Counted from the stretch's first letter, positions 51,040-60,594 are shown. The stretch: DNA of 64,000 nucleotides from Pseudobdellovibrionaceae bacterium (GCA_947444305.1 CANEZP010000018.1:1-64000), one strand, 5' to 3'. The notes: a model not told the origin generated them from the letters alone. Numbers and translations: made by a program.

Positions 51040-52152
51040 ATGACGTTTCAAGATTTTGCCCTGCTCCGTTCGCTCCAAGGAACCCTCAAAGAAAAAGGGT
51101 TTAAACAACCCACCGAAATCCAACAAATGGCTATTCCCGCGCTGATCGAACGCAAATCGATCGTCGGCATCGCCGAGACGGGCAGCGGGAAGACGCTTGC
51201 CTACGTTTTGCCTATTCTCAATCTGCTCAAAGCGATGGAGAACGAAGGCAATAAGGTCACCGAGGACGGCACCCCACGCGCCTTGGTTCTTGTTCCCAGC
51301 CGTGAGCTGGGCGAACAGGTCAGCAAAGTCTTTAAGACCTTCACCCATCAAACCCGCCTACGCGTACGAACCGTGCTCGGCGGCACCGCGCTCGAGGTGG
51401 CGAAGGAAAATCTAAAAGGCAATTTCGAAGTCCTCGTCGCCACGCCCGGGCGGCTGGAGCAAATGATCCACCGCCGCCAAGCGCGGCTGAGCGATCTCCA
51501 GATTTTGGTGATCGACGAAGCCGACGTGATGGTTGATCCCGGCTTCCTTGACGTCGCCAAAAAGATTTTGGGCGCGTGCCCCGAAGTGCTGCAGTTAGCG
51601 CTCTTTTCCGCAACCGTTTCGGCCGACGTGCAACCGGTGATCGACGAAATCTTCGCGGGCGTCGAGACCATGCGAACCAAGCGTAGCGAAAAAACGGCCA
51701 AGGGCCTGACCACTCAAAATGTAACCGTGGTCGACGGCAAGCGCTGGCCGTTGCTCGAAAAACTTTTGCAAGAAAACCGCGAAGGCAGCACCTTAATTTT
51801 CGCGAACACGCGTGAGCAATGCGATGCTTTAGCTAAGCTCTTAGATAAAAACGAAATCGAGCACGTCATCTACCGCGGCGAGATGGATAAAATCGAGCGG
51901 CGCAAAAATTTGAAAGCCTTCCGTGACGGCGTCATCAAAGTTTTGGTCTCGACCGATCTCGCGTCGCGCGGCCTCGACGTCGAGCAAGTCGATCGCGTGA
52001 TCAATTATCACATGCCCAGCGTCGTCGAAAATTACCTTCACAGGGTGGGTCGCACGGCGCGCGCGGGCCGCTCGGGTCTGGCGATAAACTTCATCACCGA
52101 CCGCGACACGGAAATGCTCACGAAGATCAAAACGCTTCGGCCAAATAAATAG
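51040..52152 (+). CDS. DEAD-box RNA helicase
   Basis: A 370-residue ATP-dependent RNA helicase core. Q motif FKQPTEIQ, motif I AETGSGKT, PSRELGEQ, GG (LGGTA), TPGRL, motif II DEAD (VIDEADVM), motif III SAT, then FANTREQCDAL, STDLASRGLDVEQVDRVINY and HRVGRTARAGRSG. There is no C-terminal extension, so it resembles a minimal RhlE/RhlB-type helicase involved in ribosome assembly or RNA decay. I use ATG 51040 directly before the Q-motif helix; a 74-residue upstream extension runs through the previous gene's end in another frame. Confidence 0.93.
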   Translation: MTFQDFALLRSLQGTLKEKGFKQPTEIQQMAIPALIERKSIVGIAETGSGKTLAYVLPILNLLKAMENEGNKVTEDGTPRALVLVPSRELGEQVSKVFKTFTHQTRLRVRTVLGGTALEVAKENLKGNFEVLVATPGRLEQMIHRRQARLSDLQILVIDEADVMVDPGFLDVAKKILGACPEVLQLALFSATVSADVQPVIDEIFAGVETMRTKRSEKTAKGLTTQNVTVVDGKRWPLLEKLLQENREGSTLIFANTREQCDALAKLLDKNEIEHVIYRGEMDKIERRKNLKAFRDGVIKVLVSTDLASRGLDVEQVDRVINYHMPSVVENYLHRVGRTARAGRSGLAINFITDRDTEMLTKIKTLRPNK

Positions 52153-52294
52153 CTTTTAGCGAATAGAACATTAGCTCATTTTATGGACTTGCTCGGCCGG
52201 GCTTATTCGCTTGGTGAATATATTCAATTCTAATCTTGCGTTATCCTTCCCTCCGCACGCGTGTTAACTCTTGTTCATCCTTGGGGAGGGGCGA

Positions 52295-53533
52295 GTGAAA
52301 ACCAATCTTTTAATTGTAGCCGTTCTGATTCTTTCTCCCTTCGCGCGCGCCCAGGATTGCGCGGATCACGTGATGGTCAGCCAAACCACTTCCACGCCCG
52401 TCAACGCCGAAAGTTTCTTCTGGAAAATTCAAAAACAAGGCGTTGCCGATAGCTACTTGGCCGGCACCTACCACACCACCAACGGCGGCGTCCGCCTCAA
52501 CTGGGAAGCATTGCCGGTCTTATTTAGTGAATTAAAAGTATTGATGAGCGAAACCGACTTCGCTCCCTCGGCGGCGCAAGAGTACGCAACACGCGCGAAG
52601 GACACGCCCTTAGCGCAAGCGATGCAGTTGGCGCAAGCGCCGGGCGCAAAGTCGGTTTCGGTTGATGCGTGGATCGCCGGCCAAACCCGCGGCACCGGGC
52701 TGCGCGTAGTTCCGGTGCAAAGCATGACCGAAATGATCGACAGCTTGCTTTCGGTGCCGCAGGCGGAGCAGGCGCGAATCTTACGCGAAACTGAATGCTC
52801 GTTGGCTGCCGTTCGTGAGCAGGCGGCTAACCTCGAAAAGCTTTACGTCCGCGATCGTGCGGCCGAGTTCGCGAAAGAAAGCGAACGCTTGCAATCCCCG
52901 CATCCCGAGCTGGTCCAAAATTTCTCGCGCGCTTTACTCGCCGAGCGCAACGCGCTTTTCGCTGAGCGTGCACGCCCGCTGCTCGAGCAGGGTGGGGCAT
53001 TGTTGGCTCTCGGCGCTTCGCACTTGAGCGGTCAGGCCGGTCTGGTGGCGCGCCTCCGCGCGCAAGGCTTCACGGTGACGCCGCTCAACCGCGCCGAATT
53101 CTTACAACGCAAATTAGATCAGTTTAATGAGCGCTTCGAGTTTCCGACGCGAGAACTGTTGAGTTGGCTAACGGCGAATGGTTTAGCGCCGGCCGAGGGC
53201 TACGTGGCTCCGCGAATTGAACTCGTGCCCGGTGCGCGCATCGCGCAAACTTGCGAAGATGATTGCGATATGACTTCGGAAGCTGGCAAAATTTTAATCT
53301 CGTTGTCGCGCTGGCAAGACGCCACCGCGGCAACGGTCAGTGCACAATTCTTGGGTGAGGTATTGGTGCAACTGATTCGTGATGTGCAGATGAAGGCGGC
53401 GGGGGCCGACCAAAGCTGCGTGTCTTGGAATCAGCGGAATGTTCAAGCGGTCATACTTCAGGGGAAGTTTTTGATCGCGCGGCATATGCGTGTGGCGGGC
53501 TTACGTCCACCGCCGAATCCGGTGTGTCAGTGA
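52295..53533 (+). CDS. TraB/GumN-family secreted protein
   Basis: A 412-residue protein with GTG start behind GGGGAGGG. Signal peptide MKTNLLIVAVLILSPFARA. The family has two GxxH motifs: LAGTYHT (about residue 55) and ALGASHLSG (about residue 250), with the intervening ETDFAP segment. TraB/GumN proteins are related to the Tiki metalloproteases, so a membrane-surface peptidase is plausible. A C-terminal extension of about 120 residues (four Cys, CEDDC among them) goes beyond the usual domain. A 142-base gap separates it from the helicase gene. Confidence 0.8.
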   Translation: MKTNLLIVAVLILSPFARAQDCADHVMVSQTTSTPVNAESFFWKIQKQGVADSYLAGTYHTTNGGVRLNWEALPVLFSELKVLMSETDFAPSAAQEYATRAKDTPLAQAMQLAQAPGAKSVSVDAWIAGQTRGTGLRVVPVQSMTEMIDSLLSVPQAEQARILRETECSLAAVREQAANLEKLYVRDRAAEFAKESERLQSPHPELVQNFSRALLAERNALFAERARPLLEQGGALLALGASHLSGQAGLVARLRAQGFTVTPLNRAEFLQRKLDQFNERFEFPTRELLSWLTANGLAPAEGYVAPRIELVPGARIAQTCEDDCDMTSEAGKILISLSRWQDATAATVSAQFLGEVLVQLIRDVQMKAAGADQSCVSWNQRNVQAVILQGKFLIARHMRVAGLRPPPNPVCQ

Positions 53534-53569
53534 TTGTTTTAAGGGTGATCTAAGAGGGGGGAACGAAAA

Positions 53570-54319
53570 ATGGGGAAATTATTATGGGTCGGGCTGCTGC
53601 TCACCTGGAACGCGCAAGCGGTGACGTTGTTGGGCAACGTCCCGTCGAGAGAAGTCGAAAACATCCAAGAAAAGATGGATAAGATCTGGGCTTTCGAGAG
53701 CGCCCGGTTTCTCGCGAAGACGGTGACTCCTCCGGAAATTTACTTCTATGAATTTAACCGCGCCGAAGAGCCGCCCGAGTTCGTCGCTTTCCAGAATGAA
53801 TGGTTGCACGATCAGCCGGGAATCTGGCGTTCGTGGATGACCTTCCGCAAGGACTTGGGGCCGGCGCCGCAATTCATCAGCGCAGGTTGGATCGATGAAC
53901 AGCTGGAGCGGGGACTGCCGTTTCCGAAAAGCTTCGTGGGCTTGCACTACGTCGGAACGAACCGCTTGCAGCTTAGTCCGTTCGCGACTTTCGGGCGTTA
54001 CATGATTAACGATCCTTACGGCCGGCGCCGGGATCTTACGGGCTACGGGTTCTACGCCGCCGCCCACGAGATGTTGCATTACGCCTTCGCCGAGCGCGGC
54101 GTTCCCGAAGAGTTACACCATTGCTTGTTCGTCACCAAGTCCGACGCTTCGAGCGCGCCGATCATGGCGCAGATCGCGGAGCACTTGATCAGCGAAGGCT
54201 ACTCCAGCTCGTTGGTTAAATTCATCGGTTACGCCAGTGAGGAAGTCGTAAAGCCTTGCGCCGCCTTGACCGAGGAACAGCGCGAGGACGTGCGCCAGGT
54301 TTTAAATACGGTTTACTAG
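53570..54319 (+). CDS. Secreted HExxH metalloprotease-like protein
   Basis: A 249-residue protein with a short signal peptide (MGKLLWVGLLLTWNAQA). The zincin motif is HEMLH (in AAAHEMLHYAFAERGVPEELHHCLF); the Glu-Glu and His-His downstream could give the third metal ligand. Two Cys at the end (HHCLF and KPCAAL) might pair. No known peptidase family is assigned. It lies 36 bases after the TraB/GumN gene and ends before a good terminator, so these two form one transcript. Confidence 0.72.
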   Translation: MGKLLWVGLLLTWNAQAVTLLGNVPSREVENIQEKMDKIWAFESARFLAKTVTPPEIYFYEFNRAEEPPEFVAFQNEWLHDQPGIWRSWMTFRKDLGPAPQFISAGWIDEQLERGLPFPKSFVGLHYVGTNRLQLSPFATFGRYMINDPYGRRRDLTGYGFYAAAHEMLHYAFAERGVPEELHHCLFVTKSDASSAPIMAQIAEHLISEGYSSSLVKFIGYASEEVVKPCAALTEEQREDVRQVLNTVY

Positions 54320-54364
54320 CCGGCGATTCCGCTCCGGAATCGAACGACGAGCTTTTTAGCAGCG

Positions 54365-54398
54365 AAAACCCCGTTCTCATTTTGAGGCGGGGTTTTTT
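54365..54398 (+). terminator. Rho-independent terminator
   Basis: Stem AAAACCCCG (54365-54373)/CGGGGTTTT (54388-54396) with a 14-base loop, followed by a T-run. It closes the TraB/GumN-metalloprotease transcript. Confidence 0.9.
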
Positions 54399-54501
54399 GT
54401 TTGCGGAGGGGCCTCGGTTGAGTTGGCGTCGGGTCCCGCCCGTCTAAAGTGTGTCAGTTCGCTTTGCCCTATTTTGTCGTCTAATGAGGACGGGGGCATC
54501 G

Positions 54502-55074
54502 TTGAACAATTTGAAAGTCACAACTTACCTTGCCGCCTTCACGCTCGCGCTTTCGGCGTTGATCCCGTCAGGGGCCTTGGCCGGTGAGCGACGTAAAGTC
54601 ATCAAGCGCAAACCTGCCCAAGTCATCAAAATGAAGCCGAGCGAGTACCCCAATCCCTTCGTGGTGAAAGGCTGGACCTTCGACGCCGGCTTAAGCCGTG
54701 GGCAGCGCCAGCGCGCCGACTACTATGAATATAGCGTCGGTGCGAATGCGTACTTTTACGACTGGCTCGCTTGGCGCAACGTGATCTACATGCGCGACAA
54801 CTTAGACGGCACGAAAAATCTCGGTTGGGATATGAGCGAACGTTTTAATTACGAGCTCGGTCAAGATTCGGGCCTGTCGATTTTCGGCGCGCCCGGTTTT
54901 CGCTGGGGCGGCAGCGCGGGCAACGGCCCGTTCGTCGAAGCCGGCGCAACTTTCCAGATTGGTCGCGTGGCGGTCGGTGGTGGCGTGCGCGAACTTTTCA
55001 CCTCTTGGACACGCACCGGTGCCGGAAACGAAACTCAAGTCTTCATCAACTTGTTCGCGGGCGGTTGGCCGTGA
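54502..55074 (+). CDS. Small outer-membrane protein candidate
   Basis: A 190-residue protein with signal peptide NNLKVTTYLAAFTLALSALIPSGALA and alternating beta sequence thereafter (FDAGLSRGQRQRADYYEYSVGANAYFYDWLAWRNVIYMRD, GPFVEAGATFQIGRVAVGGGVRELF), typical of a small beta-barrel. Start: TTG at 54502 has the best ribosome site (GAGGACGGGGG); ATG 54484 is an alternative. The stop overlaps the next gene as GTGA. The function is unknown. Confidence 0.75.
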   Translation: MNNLKVTTYLAAFTLALSALIPSGALAGERRKVIKRKPAQVIKMKPSEYPNPFVVKGWTFDAGLSRGQRQRADYYEYSVGANAYFYDWLAWRNVIYMRDNLDGTKNLGWDMSERFNYELGQDSGLSIFGAPGFRWGGSAGNGPFVEAGATFQIGRVAVGGGVRELFTSWTRTGAGNETQVFINLFAGGWP

Positions 55075-56339
55075 GAATATTCGCGTTGGCATTCGCCGTA
55101 GCATCACTTTCTTCGTTCGGCGCGCACGCCGCCGACGAAACGCGTACTTTGCCCAAAGGCCGTTTCGGAATCATTCTCGGCAACGTTTACGCGACCGGTA
55201 CGGATTACGAATTCGGTAAAGACGGTTCAAAGAAAACGGTTGGGGAGACTCACGCCACTTCCATTAAAGATCAGGCGCTCGCGGGTGCTTCGCGCAATTC
55301 GCTCGGCACGGCCGTCTTCAACGGCGTGGTCGGTATTCTGCAAGCGACGCCTACCGGTCAACAATTTTTGGCCGGCGCGCAGAACGCGGTCAACCAACTC
55401 GACCTCGGCACGATGTCGATGAACGTCGCTTCGACCGCCAACGTGACTTCGCCGACCATCATGTACGGCGTGACCGATAAGTGGAGCGTGATCGTCAACG
55501 TGCCCTACGTGAGATTAAAGACCGAAGTGGATTGGGCTTACGTGCCCGGGAAAAGCAACGACGCCCTCGATTCTTTGAGCGCGTTGGCGAACGTCATCGG
55601 GATCACGTCGATTCCGAATCGCAATCAGTTCGTCGGGCTCGCGCAACAAGAACTCGCCACCCGCGGTTACAAACCGCCCGTATCACGCGAGAAGAAATTT
55701 CTGGGCGATATCCGTTTGATGAACTTGGTCGACCTCGGCCGAGCGGGTCGCTTGTCTTTCGGGACGATGAACACTCTGCAGCTGCCGACGGGACCTAAGC
55801 ATGATCCCGACGATCTGTTCGACGCCGGATCTTTCCACAATGCTTTCATCGAACAGGAATTCACCGCGGTCTACAAACACAGCCGGCGTTTCCAAAGTTA
55901 TTACTCGGGCGCGTTTCGCTATAACTTAGCGCAGGAGACCGACTTTCGCATTCCGCTCGATGACCAAGATCTCTCGCCCGATAAATCACAGACCGAAACG
56001 GTGAAGCGCCAAATCGGAATGGGCACCACGCTCGAAGCCGGCGCTAAGTATCGCTTGTTTAGCCGTTTGCAAATCCTTGGCGGACTTATCCGCCGCACGA
56101 AGGCCGCGGACAGTTTCAGCGGGAACAAAGGCTCGAACTACGATGCGCTAGAGCGTATGTACCCATACGTCGCGGGCGAAGCTTACGTTTACAAATTGCA
56201 ATTGAAGTACGACCCCTTGAGCAATTACCAACCGGGTTCGGTACCTTTGATGGCCGATATCAGCTACGAAGAAACTTTTTCGGGAACCAACACGCCGGCG
56301 CTAAAGCAGTTGATGTTTTCCATCGCGACGTTCTTCTAA
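55071..56339 (+). CDS. Outer-membrane beta-barrel protein, coupled to preceding gene
   Basis: A 422-residue protein with signal peptide MRIFALAFAVASLSSFGAHA from the GTG at 55071 overlapping the previous stop. The mature part alternates in beta fashion with Tyr- and Phe-rich strands (SPTIMYGVTDKWSVIVNVPYVRLKTEVDW, FRYNLAQETDFRIPLDDQD, LQLKYDPLSNYQPGSVPLMADISYEETF) and ends in ATFF, a C-terminal Phe as in outer-membrane barrels. It recalls the MetA-pathway-of-phenol-degradation-like transporter barrels, but the family is not certain. Confidence 0.75.
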   Translation: MRIFALAFAVASLSSFGAHAADETRTLPKGRFGIILGNVYATGTDYEFGKDGSKKTVGETHATSIKDQALAGASRNSLGTAVFNGVVGILQATPTGQQFLAGAQNAVNQLDLGTMSMNVASTANVTSPTIMYGVTDKWSVIVNVPYVRLKTEVDWAYVPGKSNDALDSLSALANVIGITSIPNRNQFVGLAQQELATRGYKPPVSREKKFLGDIRLMNLVDLGRAGRLSFGTMNTLQLPTGPKHDPDDLFDAGSFHNAFIEQEFTAVYKHSRRFQSYYSGAFRYNLAQETDFRIPLDDQDLSPDKSQTETVKRQIGMGTTLEAGAKYRLFSRLQILGGLIRRTKAADSFSGNKGSNYDALERMYPYVAGEAYVYKLQLKYDPLSNYQPGSVPLMADISYEETFSGTNTPALKQLMFSIATFF

Positions 56340-56346
56340 GCGCGAC

Positions 56347-56790
56347 TCAATCTAATAATTTAGAGACGATCGCTTTAAGTTGTTTTCGCTCGGTGGCGGA
56401 AAGCGGGGCGAGGAATTCGGCTTCGGCCTCCTCGCGCAGGCCGTCGATCTTGCTTAAGAGTTTACGGCCGGCGGCGGTGAGCTCGAGGCATTTTGCGCGG
56501 CGGTCAGTTTCGCTTTGCACGCGCTTCAAGTATTTGCTCTTTTCTAATCCGTCGAGCATGCGAACCATCGTTGCCTTATCCATCGCCATAAAGTTGCCGA
56601 GCTCGACCTGATTCAAGCGGCCTTCAACGCTCAGCAATCTTAACATGGCATACTGCGGCCCGATGATCTTGAACGGCTCGAGTCTTTCGTCGAGTCGCGC
56701 ACGCATGCGCGTTGCTACTTTAACGATACAATAGCATGTATTCGATTTAAGCTTAGGATGTACCATCTGTCCGGTCAGGCTAAGATTCAT
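56347..56790 (-). CDS. MarR-family transcriptional regulator
   Basis: About 147 residues (139 if the ATG at 56766 is used). Winged-helix MarR pattern: IGPQYAMLRLLSVEGRLNQVELGNFMAMDKATMVRMLDGLEKSKYLKRV with the DRRAKCLELTAAG wing. A longer TTG start is rejected because it would place the first codons inside the palindromic operator. The gene is divergent from an EmrAB-TolC-like operon and surely controls it and itself: MarR repressors leave DNA on binding a phenolic or hydrophobic ligand. Confidence 0.88.
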   Translation of the reverse strand: MNLSLTGQMVHPKLKSNTCYCIVKVATRMRARLDERLEPFKIIGPQYAMLRLLSVEGRLNQVELGNFMAMDKATMVRMLDGLEKSKYLKRVQSETDRRAKCLELTAAGRKLLSKIDGLREEAEAEFLAPLSATERKQLKAIVSKLLD

Positions 56791-56806
56791 CCAATTAGTT
56801 TTGCCT

Positions 56807-56835
56807 GAAATAGTTTGCACTATCAACTATATTTC
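56807..56835. promoter_or_regulatory. Palindromic operator for the MarR-type regulator
   Basis: GAAATAGTT (56807-56815) and AACTATATTTC (56825-56835) form an imperfect inverted repeat with a 9-base centre, placed between the divergent regulator and efflux operon, 38 bases before the OMF start. Confidence 0.7.
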
Positions 56836-56872
56836 AATAGCTTAGTTTTAGGTTCATCCCCGGGGTTGGCGC

Positions 56873-58168
56873 GTGAAAATACCTTTTGCAATCTTCCTAA
56901 GCTTTTTCTCTTTGCAAGCGACGGCCGTGCCGCTTGATCTAAAGTCGGCCTTGGCCGGCGCGCGCAGCCAATCACCCGAGGTACAAAAAGCCGCGTCGCT
57001 CAAAGAGGAAGCGCGGTGGCGCAAGGTCGAGGCCTACGCGGGTTGGTTCCCGCGCATCACGGCTTCGGGCAATTACCTGCTCGACTATAAATATATGTTC
57101 ACCGACATCAACATTGCCGGCGCGCCCGTGACCGTGCCGGGCATCGTGCCCACGACCATCTTCGACGTGAAAGCGCAGTACAGTTTATGGGACGGGTGGG
57201 CCAGTACCAACCGCGAACGAGCCTCGAAGGCGCTCGCCGCCGCGGCCGATGATGACTTCCGCTGGGCTGAATTCAAGGTGGGCCGCACGGTGGCGCTCGA
57301 GTACTACCGCACCCTCGCCAATAAAGAATTACTCCAAGTGGCCGAGAACAATTTAAAAACTCTGCAAGATCATTTGCGCGAAGTGCGGCTGTTTAAGCAG
57401 AACGGACTTTCGACCAACTACGATGTTTTGCGGGTCGAGGTGCAAGTCTCGGAAGCCGAGAGCGAAATACTAAACACGCAAGACAATCTCGCGGTGGCGC
57501 AAGGTCACCTCGCCGAAGTGCTCGGCCAAGACGAGCCGGTCGAGCCCGCCGGAAAACTGCCGGAGCTCAAAGCCGAACTCGCCAACGGTGTGAAGGCCGA
57601 CGTTTCACAACGTACGGACATCGAAGCGTTGAACGAGCGCGTAAAGGGTTACGCCTTTAGCGAGAGCGCCGCCGGCCGTCACTGGATGCCGCGCTTTTCG
57701 GCGGTGGGACTTTACCAGTTTTATAACAATCGCAACGACGGCTTCGATGATTGGGACCGCTACCGCAACGCATACCAAGTCGGATTGAATCTCACTTGGG
57801 ATTTGTTCGACGGTTACGCTTCGACCGCGCGCAAGCACGAAGCGATCGAGCAGCGTGTGCAAAGCGAGAAGTCGCTCCGGATCGCGCAACTCAAAGGCAA
57901 ATTGGACCTCGACCGGTGGTCACGCAAATTCAAATACTTTTGCTCCGTCTACAAAGCCCGGCAGGGTGACGTCGCTAAAACTCAGGAAAGCGTGCGGCTC
58001 GCGCGCGAAGGCCGCAAGGTCGGTGCGCGTACGAATAGCGACTTGCTCGACGCCGAGGCCGAATTGTTCCGCGCCGAAGCCGGCGCCGTGACCGCGCAGC
58101 TTGGCGCCATTGAAGCCTTGATCAACCTTGAATTGAGTACGGGCCAAGCCCTGTACAATTTCGAATAG
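56873..58168 (+). CDS. TolC-like outer-membrane efflux channel
   Basis: A 431-residue outer-membrane factor with GTG start and signal peptide MKIPFAIFLSFFSLQATA. Duplicated coiled-coil arms: SQSPEVQKAASLKEEARWRKVEAYAGWFPRI, FDVKAQYSLWDGW, LLQVAENNLKTLQDHLREVRLFKQNGLSTNYDVLRVEVQVSEAE, and the second repeat ending VRLAREGRKVGARTNSDLLDAEAE. It is the outer duct of the tripartite pump with the two following genes, spaced by 13 and 7 bases, and is likely repressed by the divergent MarR protein. Confidence 0.92.
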   Translation: MKIPFAIFLSFFSLQATAVPLDLKSALAGARSQSPEVQKAASLKEEARWRKVEAYAGWFPRITASGNYLLDYKYMFTDINIAGAPVTVPGIVPTTIFDVKAQYSLWDGWASTNRERASKALAAAADDDFRWAEFKVGRTVALEYYRTLANKELLQVAENNLKTLQDHLREVRLFKQNGLSTNYDVLRVEVQVSEAESEILNTQDNLAVAQGHLAEVLGQDEPVEPAGKLPELKAELANGVKADVSQRTDIEALNERVKGYAFSESAAGRHWMPRFSAVGLYQFYNNRNDGFDDWDRYRNAYQVGLNLTWDLFDGYASTARKHEAIEQRVQSEKSLRIAQLKGKLDLDRWSRKFKYFCSVYKARQGDVAKTQESVRLAREGRKVGARTNSDLLDAEAELFRAEAGAVTAQLGAIEALINLELSTGQALYNFE

Positions 58169-58181
58169 CCGGAGAGAGAAC

Positions 58182-59024
58182 ATGAAAAAGAAAATTCTTA
58201 TGGGCATCGGCGCGGTCTCGGTCGTTTTGATCGGCTGGTTCATTTTCGATTATTTAATGTACGTATCGACCGACAACGCGCAGGTCGAAGGGCATTTCTT
58301 GCTGCTCACCCCGAAGGTCGGCGGCTACATAACGAAAATTAACGTTGAAGAAGGCCAGCGCGTAAAGAAGGGCGACGTACTCGTCGAGCTTGATCCGCGA
58401 GATTACCAAAACGTTCTACGCCAGGTGGCGGGTGAGCTGACTTCGATCGACGCGAAGAAGCGAGACACGGAGCGCACCTACCGCCGTATTAGCGAATTAA
58501 AAGCGCAGGGCGCGGTTTCGCAAGCGCAGTACGATACTTCCTCGGCTTCGTATTCGGAAAGCAAAGCGAAGTGGGACGCCGTCAGTGCGCAGGTTTCGCA
58601 AGCGCAATTGAACTTGGACAACACCAAGATCGTCGCGCCCTCCGACGGTTTTATCGCGAAAAAATCGGCCGAGATTGGGCAACTCGCTTCTCCGGGTATT
58701 CCGCTCGTGGGTTTCGTCGACGCGACCGAACGCTGGGTGACCGCCAATTTCAAAGAAACGGATTTGCCGCATCTTAAAAAGGGCGCGCACGTGAGCGTGA
58801 AGATCGACGCGATCGACGGACGCAAATACGAAGGTAAGATCGTTTCCATCAGTTCGGCAACGGGCGCGACGTTTACGTTACTTCCGCCCGACAACGCCTC
58901 AGGCAATTTCACGAAGGTCGTCCAGCGCGTGCCGGTCAAAGTTTCGCTCGGTGAGCTTAGCGAAGAAGACGCCGAAACTTTGCGCGTGGGTCTCAGCGCT
59001 TACGTGAAAGTCTCCATCCACTAG
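58182..59024 (+). CDS. emrA: EmrA/HlyD-family membrane fusion protein
   Basis: A 280-residue periplasmic adaptor with one N-terminal membrane helix (about 5-28). Biotinyl-lipoyl-like half-domains (YVSTDNAQVEGHFLLLTPKVGGYITKINVEEGQRVKKGDVLVELDP and VAPSDGFIAKKSAEIGQLASPG), a short coiled coil, and a beta-barrel C terminus. It connects the MFS pump to the TolC-like channel. It is shorter than E. coli EmrA (about 390) because the hairpin is reduced. RBS GGAGAGA is adjacent. Confidence 0.9.
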   Translation: MKKKILMGIGAVSVVLIGWFIFDYLMYVSTDNAQVEGHFLLLTPKVGGYITKINVEEGQRVKKGDVLVELDPRDYQNVLRQVAGELTSIDAKKRDTERTYRRISELKAQGAVSQAQYDTSSASYSESKAKWDAVSAQVSQAQLNLDNTKIVAPSDGFIAKKSAEIGQLASPGIPLVGFVDATERWVTANFKETDLPHLKKGAHVSVKIDAIDGRKYEGKIVSISSATGATFTLLPPDNASGNFTKVVQRVPVKVSLGELSEEDAETLRVGLSAYVKVSIH

Positions 59025-59031
59025 AGGTTTT

Positions 59032-60594
59032 ATGACCCGGCAATCTAAACTGATCGTCTTCGTCGCGGTCTTGGCCTCGTTGCTCGAGATCATCGACACG
59101 TCGATCGTCAACGTCGCGCTGCCCACCATGATGGGGAACTTAGGTGCCACGCTCGAAGATATTTCGATGGTCGTTACCGGCTACGCGATTGCCAACGCGA
59201 TTATCTTACCGGCCTCCGCTTGGTTGTCGGAGCGCTTCGGGCGCAGACGTTATTTTTTGACCTGCATCGTTTTGTTCACGCTCACCTCCGTCGCCTGCGG
59301 CCTGGCGCCGAATCTTTTCTTTCTGATTGTGTTCCGCATTCTGCAAGGACTCGCGGGCGGGGCGTTGTTGCCGACGTCACAGGCTTTGATCTACGAGCAG
59401 TTCCCGAAAGAAAAAGCCGGCATGGCCGGCGCCATCTTCGGGATGAGCGTTATGGTCGGCCCCGCGTTGGGCCCGGTCATCGGCGGCTACCTGACCGACG
59501 AATTCGGCTGGCGCATGATCTTCAATATCAACTTACCGCTGGGAATTTTCGCGCTGATGGTCGGCTCGGCCGTCATTCAAGATGCGGAATACCACACCGA
59601 CGCCAAGTCAGCCGGGCCGCGGCCGCTGGACACGATCGGGTTAGGATTGCTCGTCGCGGGGGTCGGTTGCCTGCAGTATGTTTTGGAGCGCGGCGAAGCC
59701 GACGACTGGTTTTCGTCCAGCGCGATCTGCATCAACGCGATCATCGCGGCGATAAGTCTTCCCGGTTTCGTATGGTGGGAACTTCGCACAAAGTTTCCGA
59801 TCGTCAACGTTCGCTTGTTTGCCGACCCGATCGTGCGCGGCGGGGTCACGCTCATGGCCTGCCTCGGATTTTTTCTGTACGGAGTGGTGTTCTTGATGCC
59901 GACCTTCCTCGCGCGTACTTACGGCTACGACGCGACCCAGATCGGAATCATGTTCATCCCGGGCTCGTTGGTGACGATGGCGATGATGCCGTTGATGGGC
60001 CGCATGATGCAAGGGGGAGTGAACCCGAAATATCTCGTGGCCACCGGCTTCGCGTTGATCGAAGTCACGCTCTACATCATGACGACGTTCTCGCCTTTCT
60101 CGAGCAAAGGCGACATTCTGCTTTCGCTGTACGTTCGTGGCCTAGCCCTGTCTTTTTTGTTCGTGCCGATCAACTCCTCCATTTTATCGCAGTTTAAAGG
60201 CGCCGAGCTGGGGCAAGTGTCCGGCTTGATGAATCTGTTTCGTCAGATCGGCGGTAGCATGGGGATCGCGCTCGTCGCGACGATGTTGAATACGCGCAGT
60301 CACCAAAACTATTTAGATTTAGCTTCGAAAGTTTCGCCCCTGAATCCGAACACGCAACAATTTATGCAATCTTCGGGCGGGGCGCTCGGGCACAAAATGG
60401 GCGAGCAGCTGGGCTTGGCCAGCGGGGCGCAGGCGGCGATGCGCGTGATGTTCTATAAGATGCAATCGCAAGTCTTCATGATGACCTTCCTGCAATTGGT
60501 CTTCATCATGATGTGCCTCGTCTCGCTGGCGTTCATCCCGGTTTACTTCCTGAAATTCAAACGACCACCCACCGTCGTTCTCGCGGATCATTGA
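59032..60594 (+). CDS. emrB: EmrB-type MFS multidrug transporter (DHA2, 14 TM)
   Basis: A 520-residue drug/proton antiporter of the DHA2 family. Motif A is WLSERFGRRRYF; motif C, in the fifth helix, is GPALGPVIGGYLTDEFGWRMIFNIN; motif D1-like LEIIDTSIVNVALP is at the N terminus. The length and the hydrophobic pattern fit 14 membrane helices. Together with the adaptor and channel it forms a complete EmrAB-TolC-type exporter of hydrophobic compounds. It is the last gene of the MarR-controlled operon. Confidence 0.93.
   Translation: MTRQSKLIVFVAVLASLLEIIDTSIVNVALPTMMGNLGATLEDISMVVTGYAIANAIILPASAWLSERFGRRRYFLTCIVLFTLTSVACGLAPNLFFLIVFRILQGLAGGALLPTSQALIYEQFPKEKAGMAGAIFGMSVMVGPALGPVIGGYLTDEFGWRMIFNINLPLGIFALMVGSAVIQDAEYHTDAKSAGPRPLDTIGLGLLVAGVGCLQYVLERGEADDWFSSSAICINAIIAAISLPGFVWWELRTKFPIVNVRLFADPIVRGGVTLMACLGFFLYGVVFLMPTFLARTYGYDATQIGIMFIPGSLVTMAMMPLMGRMMQGGVNPKYLVATGFALIEVTLYIMTTFSPFSSKGDILLSLYVRGLALSFLFVPINSSILSQFKGAELGQVSGLMNLFRQIGGSMGIALVATMLNTRSHQNYLDLASKVSPLNPNTQQFMQSSGGALGHKMGEQLGLASGAQAAMRVMFYKMQSQVFMMTFLQLVFIMMCLVSLAFIPVYFLKFKRPPTVVLADH

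Noticed and set aside
52158-52211. Inverted repeat AGCGAATA/TATTCGCT between the helicase and TraB/GumN genes
   Set aside because: Arms are only 8 bp with a 38-base spacer; it is likely chance, though it could be a weak operator.
59220-60197. 325-residue frame inside the emrB-like gene
   Set aside because: An Arg-rich shadow frame of a well-supported 14-helix transporter, with no motif of its own.
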